This document shows, piece by piece, positions 43,793-54,232 of a stretch of DNA of 64,000 bases. The notes below the pieces were generated by a model that ran no database searches, had not been told where the DNA came from, and saw only the letters and a list, made by a program, of their open reading frames with translations. Position numbers and translations under genes: made by a program. Source of the DNA: Flexilinea flocculi (lineage in GTDB: Bacteria > Chloroflexota > Anaerolineae > Anaerolineales > Anaerolineaceae); NCBI RefSeq assembly GCF_001192795.1, contig NZ_DF968181.1, forward strand, positions 921,101-985,100, written 5' to 3'. The first letter of the stretch is position 1, and each line of letters opens with the position of its first letter.

Positions 43793-45130
43793 TTATGGAA
43801 TATAAGGTGTGATGGTGACGGTGGGTGTTTGGGTCGCCGGTTGGGACGTATAGGTTGGCTCAAATGTCGCTGTTGGAGTAGGACTGTTCAACGGAGTCGG
43901 TGTAACCGGAGGCAATCCGGCGGAAAACTGTAAAGTCAGATTTTCACCGATTTCACCCATGATACCCAATCGTTGCTGATTGTAGGTGATACTGATCGCG
44001 GCAGCATTGCCTGTAGTAATTTCAATGAGCTCACTGGCATCAAAGGGATAAGAATTACCGGGGAGCGTCCTACCTTTAAACACTTCTTTTCCGTCAGTTT
44101 TGACTTTTAAAAATGAGCACTGATTTGCATCAATGCGGACTTGAATTGCACCTGTCAGCAATTCTTCTCCTTCCGGTGTGGCGCCTGTTTCGACTTCTGC
44201 GGTTAGCGCCGCATTGATCATCGGTGTCTCACTGACTATCGGAGATGGGGTCATGATTTCGTTTTCCTCTTGTTTTAACTGTTCGATAAATTCGCTGCGA
44301 AAATCAGGTGTGTTGATAACATTTTTTGAACGATATTCGGAAATGGTTATTGCACTGTAGATAATAATCGCTGCCATTCCTGCCAATACGGTTAAGCCAA
44401 CAAATAAATCCGGTGTGAGAAATTGTTTTAGCTTGCCGACCTTTTTTACAGGTTTTTGGTGCGGACCAGTTTTCCTTTCTTTGAAACCTGGCAGTGTTTC
44501 TTTCTTTTTTTCTGAAAGCTGCTGAATTGCTTCAGCGAAGCGGAGCATTATATCATCGACATTCAGATTTAAAAAAGAGGCGTAATTATGCAGCATTCCT
44601 CTTGCTTGCACTGATGAAGGAAGTTCCTCAAAACTGCCTTCTTCCATCTTTTTGAGATAGTAAGTTCTGACTAAAGTATGAAGTTCTGCATCATCAAAAG
44701 TCAGACGAAGGCTCTCTCTTCGGTTCCGAAGTTCTGATCCGATTTCCTTGAAAACAGCGTTTTCTGTTTTGGGTAATTCAGGTTCATCTCTGTTTTCTAT
44801 TTCTGGCGGATTTAGATTTCCGGGCTTTTTTTCGGGTTTTCTGGGTTGTGTATGTTCAATTTCTGCGGGTATTGCATTTTGTTCTAACGGAAAGGGTGTG
44901 TCGGGATGATCCCATGCTTTCAGAATCGCATCGGTATCAAACCCGAGAAAATCGGAATACATTCTGACAAAACCGCGTCCCTGTACTGAAGATGGCAGAA
45001 TTTCCGGTCTTCCGTTTTCTATTGCCTGAAGATAGGTGCTCCTTATATGAAGCTCTTCCGATACTTGCGTCAGGCTGATATTTTTTTCTTCACGTTTTTT
45101 CCTTAATTCTCTTCCAACGTAAATTGACAT
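43793..45130 (-). CDS. RodZ-like protein with two HTH_25 domains
   Basis: 445 residues. First helix-turn-helix (about 3-68): ELRKKREEKNISLTQVSEEL and LPSSVQGRGFVRMYSDFLGF. A Pro/Glu linker follows, then a second copy of the domain (about 130-198): ELRNRRESLRLTFDDAEL and LPSSVQARGMLHNYASFLNL. A basic region, one membrane helix (about 242-264), an acidic periplasmic stretch and a DUF4115-like beta domain (about 325-410, IQVRIDANQCSFLKVKTDG) come next, then a Thr/Pro-rich tail. RodZ links MreB filaments to the cell-wall machine; standard RodZ has one HTH. The duplicated cytoplasmic domain is unusual. Operon with rimO. Confidence 0.85.
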   Translation of the reverse strand: MSIYVGRELRKKREEKNISLTQVSEELHIRSTYLQAIENGRPEILPSSVQGRGFVRMYSDFLGFDTDAILKAWDHPDTPFPLEQNAIPAEIEHTQPRKPEKKPGNLNPPEIENRDEPELPKTENAVFKEIGSELRNRRESLRLTFDDAELHTLVRTYYLKKMEEGSFEELPSSVQARGMLHNYASFLNLNVDDIMLRFAEAIQQLSEKKKETLPGFKERKTGPHQKPVKKVGKLKQFLTPDLFVGLTVLAGMAAIIIYSAITISEYRSKNVINTPDFRSEFIEQLKQEENEIMTPSPIVSETPMINAALTAEVETGATPEGEELLTGAIQVRIDANQCSFLKVKTDGKEVFKGRTLPGNSYPFDASELIEITTGNAAAISITYNQQRLGIMGEIGENLTLQFSAGLPPVTPTPLNSPTPTATFEPTYTSQPATQTPTVTITPYIP

Positions 45131-45151
45131 AATGGAGTAATTATAAATGAA

Positions 45152-45181
45152 AAAAGATCAGTCTTTTGTGACTGATCTTTT
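45152..45181 (-). terminator. Terminator after rplI
   Basis: AAAAGATCAGTC / GACTGATCTTTT, perfect 12-base arms with a six-base loop, between rplI and the RodZ-like gene. Confidence 0.88.
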
Positions 45182-45331
45182 CAACAGTATCTAAAAAAGA
45201 GAGGAACTTGTTTTTAATATGTTTTAAAACCAGGAAGAATTTCCCTCTTTATTTGAATGGCCGATCTGAATTTCGACTCGCTGTTTTTCAAAGGTGCCTG
45301 TACCAATGGAAAAATTTATTTTTTTGGATAT

Positions 45332-45811
45332 TTATGCTTCCGTTGTTTCTTCAACAACCGGTTTTTCACCTTCGCGATGCGTGATAACGGTGAAAGAAGG
45401 AATAACGTCAACGGTCAGACGGACGGAAACTTTATGTTCGCCTAAGGTTCGGATCGGTTGTGCGTCAATTTGACGTTTGTCAATTGTCGCGCCAATTTTC
45501 GCACTGATTGCGTCAGCAATCATCTGCGTGGTGATGGAACCATACAGTTTACCTGTCTCCCCAGCTTTGCATGGGAAAGCAATCCAAGAATTGCTGATTT
45601 TCTCAGATAAAGATTGCATTTCCGTATTTAACTGAGATCGGATCGAATCAGCTTGCTTCTTAATACTGTCGATTTGCTTAATTGCAGAAGGAGTTGCCAA
45701 TACAGCAAATTTTTGAGGTATTAAATAATTACGTCCATAACCGTCTGCTACTTTTTTGATGTCACCAGCATGCCCAAGCTTGTAAACATCTTGTAATAAT
45801 AAAACTTTCAT
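45332..45811 (-). CDS. rplI: Ribosomal protein L9
   Basis: 159 residues from MKVLLLQDVYKLGHAGDIKKVADGYGRNYLIP, split here as the well-known L9 start. The frame extends 19 codons upstream, but AAAGGG precedes the ATG at 45811 and the family begins there. The N-terminal domain (1-50) binds 23S rRNA, a long connecting helix follows (about 50-75), and the C-terminal domain ends with DVIPSFTVITH. It stands apart from the usual rpsF-ssb-rpsR cluster, with a terminator of its own. Confidence 0.93.
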   Translation of the reverse strand: MKVLLLQDVYKLGHAGDIKKVADGYGRNYLIPQKFAVLATPSAIKQIDSIKKQADSIRSQLNTEMQSLSEKISNSWIAFPCKAGETGKLYGSITTQMIADAISAKIGATIDKRQIDAQPIRTLGEHKVSVRLTVDVIPSFTVITHREGEKPVVEETTEA

Positions 45812-45919
45812 TTTTTCAAGCCCTTTCAAGCAATTTAAATAGTATTTTGGCGAAGGGTACAACGCCAATGTTTTTTATTTTATCAGGAATTTCATAGGGG
45901 GTCAAATACTCTCGGCCTT

Positions 45920-46092
45920 CCCCATTTGAAATATGGATTTACTTTTCAAAGTACTGTTTTACTCATATTTCAAACAGGGATGGCTGATACGTGAAGTTAC
46001 CGATCTGATCTTGTGATAATACATGAAACAAAAAACAACACAGCAATTCTTCCTTTTTATTCGAAAAACGGTTAAAAATCTGAATTGCTGAT
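45920..46092. repeat. Dispersed TTCGAA-bordered element, composite degenerate copy 10
   Basis: Contains CCATTTGAAATATGG, CATATTTCAAACAGG, AAAAAACAACACAGCAATTC and the end CTGAATTGCTGATTCC. It looks like overlapping fragments of one or two copies. It separates rplI from the ATP synthase operon. Confidence 0.55.
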
Positions 46093-46113
46093 TCCTGAAT
46101 TCGAAAATACACA

Positions 46114-46119
46114 TATAAT
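46114..46119 (+). promoter_or_regulatory. Candidate -10 of the atp operon (TATAAT)
   Basis: A perfect TATAAT 175 bases before atpA and directly ahead of the small ORF. The -35 is not convincing (ATTCCT at 17 bases). Confidence 0.5.
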
Positions 46120-46138
46120 AAACGTATTGGATGATTTG

Positions 46139-46282
46139 GTGAGAATCAATTATAATGCGCATAGGCAAATAAAAAGACTTTTTTTAGACGATACTATCGA
46201 TAAATGGATAGAAATCACCAAAAAAATTCATGAGCAGGCGATGCAAGAAACATCCAATAATTTTGAAGTGGTATTTATTTGA
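46139..46282 (+). CDS. Small ORF preceding atpA, unknown
   Basis: About 47 codons from a GTG (a TTG at 46127 is an alternative); the frame is open from 46085, but that start lies inside the repeat element. The product is helical and charged (RQIKRLFLDDTIDKWIEITKKIHEQ). Its stop is six bases before atpA. In standard operons the delta subunit gene is directly upstream of atpA, but this is far too short and shows no delta motif. It may act as a leader peptide or be a leftover. Confidence 0.4.
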   Translation: MRINYNAHRQIKRLFLDDTIDKWIEITKKIHEQAMQETSNNFEVVFI

Positions 46283-46288
46283 GGAGCT

Positions 46289-47953
46289 ATGGATGAATTT
46301 AAAATCAACGATCTAACATCCGATTTGATTAATAAAATCGAAAAATTTAAAAGTGAACTCGAAGTTGAAGAAATTGGAATTGTTTTGGAAGTTGGTGATG
46401 GAATTGCCCGTGTCAGTGGATTAGCTACGGTTAAAAGTCAAGAACTCATTGAGTTTGAAAACGGTGCTATCGGGATTGCTTTTAACCTTGAAGCGGAAAC
46501 AGTCGGAGCAATCGTTCTGGGTGATTATTTTTCAATCAAAGAAGGATCCATTGTCAGAAAATTAAATCGAATTGCCTCCATTCCTGTAGGTAATCTTTTT
46601 CTGGGACGCGTCATCAATCCTTTAGGGGAACCAATCGACGGGAAAGGACCCATTAAAAATTCTGGTTTCCGTCCGTTAGAAAGAATTGCACCGGATATTT
46701 ATGAGCGATCGGATGTGGATACACCACTGCTAACAGGCATTAAAGCAATTGATTCAATGATTCCGATTGGCAGAGGTCAACGGGAATTGATTATCGGCGA
46801 CCGCCAGACCGGAAAAACTGCTATTGCGATTGACACGATTATCAATCAGAAAGATAAGGATGTTTTCTGTATCTACGTGGCAATCGGTCAAAAAAAATCC
46901 ACTGTCGCGCAAATCATTGCAAAACTTGAAGAAAAAAATGCGATGAAGCATACGATCGTGATCGTAGCGGGTGCAGATGAAAATGCTTCTCTGCAGTATA
47001 TAGCTCCTTATGCCGGGTGCGCTATGGCAGAAGAATTTATGGAGACCGGGCGTGATGCATTGGTAATTTACGATGATCTTACCAAACATGCCTGGGCGTA
47101 TCGTCAAATATCATTATTAATGCGGAGACCTCCCGGCAGAGAGGCATATCCTGGCGATCTCTTTTATCTTCATTCAAGACTGTTGGAACGGTCAGCGAAA
47201 TTGGATCGCAAATATGTGCTGGTTCCATCTTCTTTTGAAAAGAGCAGGGCTTCAATCTCTGATGCAATTGACGGGATCGTCTATCAAGGGCCGATGGCAA
47301 TCCATGATATCCGTGCTGCTTTGGAAACGCATCCGAATAAAGAGTCGATTAAGATCTGTCAAGTTGAGAAAACGGGAGGAAGCTCTACAGCACTTCCGAT
47401 TATTGAAACGTTATTAGGTGATGTTTCTGCATATGTTCCAACGAATGTCATTTCAATCACTGATGGACAAATATACCTGGAAAGCGGATTATTTAATGCT
47501 GGAATTCGGCCGGCAGTCAATGTCGGAATATCTGTCTCACGCGTCGGCGGAGCTGCACAGTCAAAAGCGATGAAAAAAATTGCAGGCGGATTACGGCTGG
47601 ATATGGCTGCCTATCATGAGATTGCTTCATTTGCACAATTTGGATCTGATTTGGATAAGTTAACCAAGAAACAACTGGAACGCGGGGAGATTTTACAAGA
47701 GTTGTTGAAACAGCCGCAATACGCTCCTTTTACTGCCGGTGATGAATTCTTATCCATCTACGCAGGGACACATGGCTTTTTGGATGGTATTCCTTCCAAG
47801 CGCGTCTCAGATTGGGAAAAGGCATTTTTAGAATTTATGAAAATCTATTATCCAAAAATAGGTGCGGAGATTGAACAAAAGGGAATCCTGACTGAAGAAA
47901 ATGAAGCTTCCTTGCAGAAAGCGATCCAGCATTTTCAATCGACCTGGGAATAA
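46289..47953 (+). CDS. atpA: F1 ATP synthase subunit alpha
   Basis: 554 residues, longer than the usual 500-510, with an extended C-terminal tail. Non-catalytic nucleotide-binding subunit of F1. N-terminal [14 protein letters not shown], Walker [16 protein letters not shown] (about 170-184), [20 protein letters not shown], the alpha-type [24 protein letters not shown] (split by eye), and [19 protein letters not shown] with the arginine finger. GAGGAG precedes the ATG. First gene of the run alpha-gamma-beta-epsilon. Confidence 0.95.
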   Translation: MDEFKINDLTSDLINKIEKFKSELEVEEIGIVLEVGDGIARVSGLATVKSQELIEFENGAIGIAFNLEAETVGAIVLGDYFSIKEGSIVRKLNRIASIPVGNLFLGRVINPLGEPIDGKGPIKNSGFRPLERIAPDIYERSDVDTPLLTGIKAIDSMIPIGRGQRELIIGDRQTGKTAIAIDTIINQKDKDVFCIYVAIGQKKSTVAQIIAKLEEKNAMKHTIVIVAGADENASLQYIAPYAGCAMAEEFMETGRDALVIYDDLTKHAWAYRQISLLMRRPPGREAYPGDLFYLHSRLLERSAKLDRKYVLVPSSFEKSRASISDAIDGIVYQGPMAIHDIRAALETHPNKESIKICQVEKTGGSSTALPIIETLLGDVSAYVPTNVISITDGQIYLESGLFNAGIRPAVNVGISVSRVGGAAQSKAMKKIAGGLRLDMAAYHEIASFAQFGSDLDKLTKKQLERGEILQELLKQPQYAPFTAGDEFLSIYAGTHGFLDGIPSKRVSDWEKAFLEFMKIYYPKIGAEIEQKGILTEENEASLQKAIQHFQSTWE

Positions 47954-47962
47954 CGGAGAATT

Positions 47963-50277
<2,315 letters not shown>

Positions 50278-50291
50278 AATAGAAGGATCCT

Positions 50292-50735
50292 ATGTCAATT
50301 CGCTGCAGAATAGTTTCACGTTATGGTATCGTGTATGATGGAAATGCAGATGCGGTCATGCTCCCAACCATTCATGGACAAGTTGGCATTCTTCCACATC
50401 ATATTCGGATGTATACCAAAATGACAAACGGTATCATCACCGTAAAAGTAGGGGATCAGACGAAAGAATTTACTGCAACCGGCGGTTTCGTTCAGGTAAC
50501 GACTGATGAAATACGAATTTTAGCGGACGCATCTGAAGTGGTGGATGAGATCGATCTCGAGCGCGCGGAAGCTGCCAGGAACCGTGCATTGGAAGCAATG
50601 AAGCAAGCTCCTACCAAAGAGTCTCCAGATTTTTTGAAAGCAATGATGTTATTCAGAAAGTCGAGCTTGAGGATCAAGGCTGCAAAAAGATTTAAACAGA
50701 AAAATCCGGTCGCTTTTTCCGATAAACGGAAATAG
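50292..50735 (+). CDS. atpC: F1 ATP synthase subunit epsilon
   Basis: 147 residues. N-terminal beta sandwich with GNADAVMLPTIHGQVGILPHHI and the FTATGGFVQVTTDEIRILADA segment (both split by eye), then the two-helix C-terminal domain (about 85-140). GAAGGATCC precedes the ATG. Last gene of the F1 cluster. Genes for a, c, b and delta are not in this window. Confidence 0.9.
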   Translation: MSIRCRIVSRYGIVYDGNADAVMLPTIHGQVGILPHHIRMYTKMTNGIITVKVGDQTKEFTATGGFVQVTTDEIRILADASEVVDEIDLERAEAARNRALEAMKQAPTKESPDFLKAMMLFRKSSLRIKAAKRFKQKNPVAFSDKRK

Positions 50736-50754
50736 TTTACCGATCCGATGAATC

Positions 50755-50875
50755 ATTGCAATTCGAAATACAGGAAGAATTGTTCGTTAAAGAATTTTTA
50801 TACGAAGCATAAAATAAACTTCAACGAACTTTTCTCTTTTCTAAAAAAGCTTTTTCCTCATTTCGAATTATTGGA
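50755..50875. repeat. Dispersed TTCGAA-bordered element, copy 11
   Basis: Left border ATTGCAATTCGAAATA, right border CATTTCGAATTATTGG. The central hairpin is built on TTTTATACGAAGCATAAAA with outer arms GTTCGTT / AACGAAC, so its core differs from the GCGC type. Confidence 0.82.
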
Positions 50876-50930
50876 TGAATAATAGTATGTATGATGTGAA
50901 AATTTTAGAGGACAGGATTTCCAGAAAAGT

Positions 50931-51938
50931 ATGCCGCTTTTTTCAAGAGAGATAGGAATCGATTTAGGAACATTAAATCTGGTGATTGCCGAAGGACGTC
51001 AATTGCTGTTGCAGGAACCGACCATTGCAGCCATCATTGTTGAAGAGATGAAGATGGTGGAATGGGGTCAGGCAGCAAAAGACATGGTAGGCCGTGTTCC
51101 AGAATCAATCGAAGTTGTTCGTCCGTTGCGAAATGGTGTCATCGCAGAATATGAAATTACAGAGAATTTACTGCGTTTTTCTATTCAAAAAGTATGCGGA
51201 TCGATGCTGGTTTTCAGACCACGAATCCTGATTACCATTCCATGCGGCATAACCAGTGTCGAACGCAGAGCGGTTCATGAAGTTGGTCTTGGTACGAACA
51301 GCCGAGACGTGATGTTAATGGAGCAGCCTTTGGCTGCGGCTATTGGTGTAGATTTACCGATATCAACACCCTCAGGAAATATGATCATCAGTCTGGGCGG
51401 GGGATTAACACAGGCTGCTGTATTGGCTATGAACGGTATCGTAACATCGGAAACTTCACAGACTGCCGGTTTGAAACTGGATGAAGCAATTCAACAGTAT
51501 GTCAGAAAGAAATTCGGCGTCATTATTGGTCAACCTACTGCGGAACAAATTAAAATTCGAATCGGATCTGCTGTTCAGGTGGATCAGATTCAGACGATGG
51601 AAGTTCAGGGACAGGATCAGGTTTCCGGTCTGCCGAAACCGGTTGTGATCACCACGGATGATGTGATTGACGCATTGCAAGACTGCCTTTCTGAAATCTC
51701 CGGCACTGCGCGGAAAGTGCTTGAAAAGACACCTCCCGAATTGATTTCTGATATTATCGATCGCGGGGTAGCTTTATGCGGCGGGACTTCACTTTTAAGA
51801 GGCATCGATAAATACCTTACGAAAACGCTTGGGATTCCAGCTTATATGGTCGATGAGCCAACAATTTGCACTGCACTTGGAGCAGCAAAGGTTGTTTCCA
51901 TGCGAGAAGTTTACAAAAGATCAATTTTACTGGGGTGA
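50931..51938 (+). CDS. MreB-like actin-family protein
   Basis: 335 residues, normal MreB length. Actin-fold ATPase: phosphate-1 loop IGIDLGTLNLVI (usual DLGTANT), QEPTIAAI, VVRPLRNGVIAEYE, the ERRAVHEVG and LMEQPLAAAIG motifs, then phosphate-2 MIISLGGGLTQAAV, where canonical MreB has DIGGGTT. IVTSETSQTAGLKLDEAI and AEQIKIRIGSA follow, and the adenosine motif ALCGGTSLLRGID. Loss of the Asp in the phosphate-2 loop suggests weak or altered ATP hydrolysis. It stands alone, not in an mreBCD operon. Its likely partner is the RodZ-like protein at 43.8 kb. Confidence 0.85.
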   Translation: MPLFSREIGIDLGTLNLVIAEGRQLLLQEPTIAAIIVEEMKMVEWGQAAKDMVGRVPESIEVVRPLRNGVIAEYEITENLLRFSIQKVCGSMLVFRPRILITIPCGITSVERRAVHEVGLGTNSRDVMLMEQPLAAAIGVDLPISTPSGNMIISLGGGLTQAAVLAMNGIVTSETSQTAGLKLDEAIQQYVRKKFGVIIGQPTAEQIKIRIGSAVQVDQIQTMEVQGQDQVSGLPKPVVITTDDVIDALQDCLSEISGTARKVLEKTPPELISDIIDRGVALCGGTSLLRGIDKYLTKTLGIPAYMVDEPTICTALGAAKVVSMREVYKRSILLG

Positions 51939-51945
51939 TCCGGTA

Positions 51946-52064
51946 ATTTGAAATTTCGAAAACCATCAAATAAAAAATATAAAATGTTGTTATGTTGTCT
52001 TTAAGCTCCACGCAAAAACAACATAACAACAAATAAATCTTTCCAAAATTCGAATTCCTTGGGA
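51946..52064. repeat. Dispersed TTCGAA-bordered element, copy 12
   Basis: Left TAATTTGAAATTTCGAAAAC, right CAAAATTCGAATTCC. Outer hairpin arms TGTTGTTATGTTGT (51985-51998) and ACAACATAACAACA (52018-52031) are perfect; the inner part (CTTTAAGCTCCACGC) is no longer paired. Confidence 0.8.
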
Positions 52065-52224
52065 TGATCAGTTTTGTTTTTATCAAAGACCGTATTACAT
52101 TATAGAACCTGTTTTTCTCACATTCGTGTCCTGGAATCCCAAATTTGAGCTTAGAAAGGGGTTGTTGTTTTAAGTGAGAAAATCAGCTGTCTTCCTCGTA
52201 ATAACAGATTACCATCCGACTCTT

Positions 52225-52370
52225 CACAGCGGTGAGAATCCTGTCATTGTTCTTACCCCGTGGGGCTTGGCAATCTCCCTGCTTCATAGTGTAAAGATTG
52301 CCATACGAAAAGAGATTGCTTCATCGGGCTTATGCCCTCCTCGCAATGGCAAATTATCCTTGTGTGTACT
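52225..52370. repeat. Third repeat family: segment with GGCAATCTC and CCTCCTCGCAATGG
   Basis: Contains GGCAATCTCCCTGC, AGATTGCC and AGAGATTGCTTCATCGGGCT, then CCTCCTCGCAATGGCA. It is related to 23605-23700. Similar tracts around GAGATTGCTTC...TCGCAATGA are seen in many bacterial genomes, from memory. The 610-base gap from mreB to rex otherwise holds repeat copy 12 and a terminator. Confidence 0.65.
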
Positions 52371-52474
52371 CACGAGTATCTCGATGTAGTGCCCGGAAAC
52401 CTCCAAATTCGAATGTGAAAAGGACAATTTTCAACAAGTGAGTAACTCATGGGGAAACCAGTTTATTACTAATC

Positions 52475-52510
52475 AAAGACCGGATTACTTTATAGAGTAA
52501 TCCGGTCTTT
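52475..52510. terminator. Terminator of the peptidase-rex operon
   Basis: AAAGACCGGATTACT / AGTAATCCGGTCTTT, perfect 15-base arms with a six-base loop. An imperfect copy of its left half (CAAAGACCGTATTACATTAT) occurs near 52085. Confidence 0.88.
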
Positions 52511-52549
52511 CTAATAATGGTAACTAAGTACGGAAATATTTGTTTCGAA

Positions 52550-53164
52550 TTAGAGATAGTATGTCATATGTTGAAGAGAAACTAATGGATCAGAGTATTC
52601 GACTCTAATCTCCGGCGGCAGAGACAGAATTGCAGGGGCGTAGTTAAGAATTGCCTGAATTCCATCTGCAACCAATTCCTCAGCAATTTTTTGCGCATTC
52701 TCAGCAGGAACTGCAAGCATTGCAATTTTAATCTGGTTGTCTTTGATGATTTTCTTGATATCCTTGATATCTTCGACTGTGCATTTCTCAAATCTTTCGC
52801 CGATGACATCGGGGTTACAGTCGACTGCAGCTTTTACATGGAACCGATTTGCAGAAAACCCGGGATAATTTAGAATTGCACGGCCGATTTTTCCGACACC
52901 GACTAACAATATCCCCCAATCTTGATCGATATTCAGAATGTTCTGCAACCGTTCAATCAGGAAGTCAATGTTATAACCGGTACCTTGTTTGCCAAATTCG
53001 CCGAATTGCGAAAGATCTTTCCGGATCTGTGCAGCAGAAAAGCCAAGCAATTCACCCAGTTCTTTTGAATTTGTTGTCGTGTGATTTTCACGTAATATCT
53101 TCAGTGCGCGAAGATATCTTGGCAATCTGCCAACAATGACATCGGGAATTTGTGTTTTTATCAT
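52550..53164 (-). CDS. rex: Redox-sensing transcriptional repressor Rex
   Basis: 204 residues. N-terminal winged helix (about 5-75) with IPDVIVGRLPRYLRAL and SAAQIRKDLSQFGEFG, which are highly conserved in Rex. Then a Rossmann domain with the NADH-binding GVGKIGRAIL motif and the C-terminal swapped helix. Rex senses NADH/NAD+ and represses fermentation and anaerobic energy genes when the ratio is low. Likely targets here cannot be named without a site search for TTGTGAN(4-9)-type operators. Seven bases separate it from the upstream peptidase gene. Confidence 0.95.
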   Translation of the reverse strand: MIKTQIPDVIVGRLPRYLRALKILRENHTTTNSKELGELLGFSAAQIRKDLSQFGEFGKQGTGYNIDFLIERLQNILNIDQDWGILLVGVGKIGRAILNYPGFSANRFHVKAAVDCNPDVIGERFEKCTVEDIKDIKKIIKDNQIKIAMLAVPAENAQKIAEELVADGIQAILNYAPAILSLPPEIRVEYSDPLVSLQHMTYYL

Positions 53165-53171
53165 ATTATTT

Positions 53172-53876
53172 CTATCTGCGTCTATTGCTTCTGTTTAGTA
53201 TGCTTGCATAATATAGAACACTCATGATTGCCTGTATCGCTGCAGCGATATAAGTCAGGGCAGCGGCTTGTAATACTTCTGAAACGCCTTCCTGTTCATC
53301 CTGATACAGCAATCCGGTGTTTGAAATCCATTCTTTTGCGCGATTACTGGCATTGAATTCTACGGGCAACGTGATTACAGCGAAAACAGCAGTTAATCCA
53401 AAGATAAATAATCCGATATAGGCGATTACCAATCCAAAATGCCCTAATAATCCTGAAAAAATCATCCCGACCATAAAAAGTATGGGACCCAACATGCTGC
53501 CGATATTTACTACCGGAACAATATTTGTTCTCAGACTCAGCCATTTATAACTGTCTGCGTGCTGGTAAGCGTGTCCGGATTCATGGCATGCAACACCAAC
53601 CGCTGCAATGCTGTTGGAACTGTAGACACCTTCACTAAGCCGCAGAACCTGATTCATCGGGTCATAATGATCTGTCAATGTCCCAGCAACTCTTTCGATT
53701 GTGACATTGGATAGTCCGTGATAATCCAGCATCTTTCTTGCTGCTTCGGCGCCTGTTAATCCGGTTTTTGTTCTGATTTGTGAATATTTACTATAAGCAT
53801 TTTTAACTTTGAATTGAGCCCAAAGAGAAAGAATTAATGGAATAATTGCATACAAAAAATAATTTGACGTGTACAT
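53172..53876 (-). CDS. Membrane zinc metallopeptidase, YugP family
   Basis: 234 residues. N-terminal membrane helix (about 3-20), then a soluble part with GLTGAEAARKMLDYHGL, and the zinc-site motif ACHESGHAYQHAD (HExxH-type, about residues 97-109). Two central hydrophobic segments (about 120-165) and a terminal helix follow. YugP/PF04298 proteins are neutral zinc peptidases of unknown substrate, common in Firmicutes. The gene shares a transcript with rex. Confidence 0.88.
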   Translation of the reverse strand: MYTSNYFLYAIIPLILSLWAQFKVKNAYSKYSQIRTKTGLTGAEAARKMLDYHGLSNVTIERVAGTLTDHYDPMNQVLRLSEGVYSSNSIAAVGVACHESGHAYQHADSYKWLSLRTNIVPVVNIGSMLGPILFMVGMIFSGLLGHFGLVIAYIGLFIFGLTAVFAVITLPVEFNASNRAKEWISNTGLLYQDEQEGVSEVLQAAALTYIAAAIQAIMSVLYYASILNRSNRRR

Positions 53877-54139
53877 TTTTTTTTATGCCTCCATTTCATA
53901 ATTATACAGGAAATCATTTGAAAGAATAAAAAATATTTATTGAACAATTGAATTGACGAATCAGCAATTTGAATTAATAAGAGGATTAAGTGATGTTATT
54001 CTATTGTTGATCGAGGATAAAAGACCACATAATCGGAAGTCGCCAAAGCGGATGTAGCCTGCCTACAGATATTTTTCGATTGCATTTACTTTGTCAATTC
54101 ACGCACTCACACTTCAACCATTCAATTGCTGGATGTTCC
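53877..54139. other. Gap between the peptidase and ffh, with repeat fragments
   Basis: Divergent gap. It contains CAATTTGAATTAATAAG and CAATTGCTGGATG, weak traces of the TTCGAA element, and at 54081-54103 an exact inverted copy of the 23-base family-two repeat from 38319-38341. No gene is visible. Confidence 0.6.
54081..54103. repeat. Second copy of the 23-base repeat TGCATTTACTTTGTCAATTC-ACG
   Basis: Identical in reverse complement to 38319-38341, almost 16 kb away. It lies 37 bases upstream of the ffh promoter. Confidence 0.8.
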
Positions 54140-54168
54140 TTTACATATTTTATAATCTACGCTAAAAT
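54140..54168 (+). promoter_or_regulatory. Promoter of the ffh operon
   Basis: TTTACA and TAAAAT are separated by 17 bases and lie 65 bases before the ffh ATG. It is one of the clearest sigma-70 type promoters in the window. Confidence 0.7.
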
Positions 54169-54232
54169 ATGTCTGGCTTTCTATTGATGGAAGTCATTTT
54201 TTTGTATGGTTCAATGAGGTTTATCAAAATCA

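Noticed and set aside
46085-46138. TTG start at 46085 for the small ORF before atpA, and identity as a delta subunit fragment
   Set aside because: The TTG lies in the border of repeat copy 10 and upstream of the TATAAT box; the peptide shows no delta-subunit motif.
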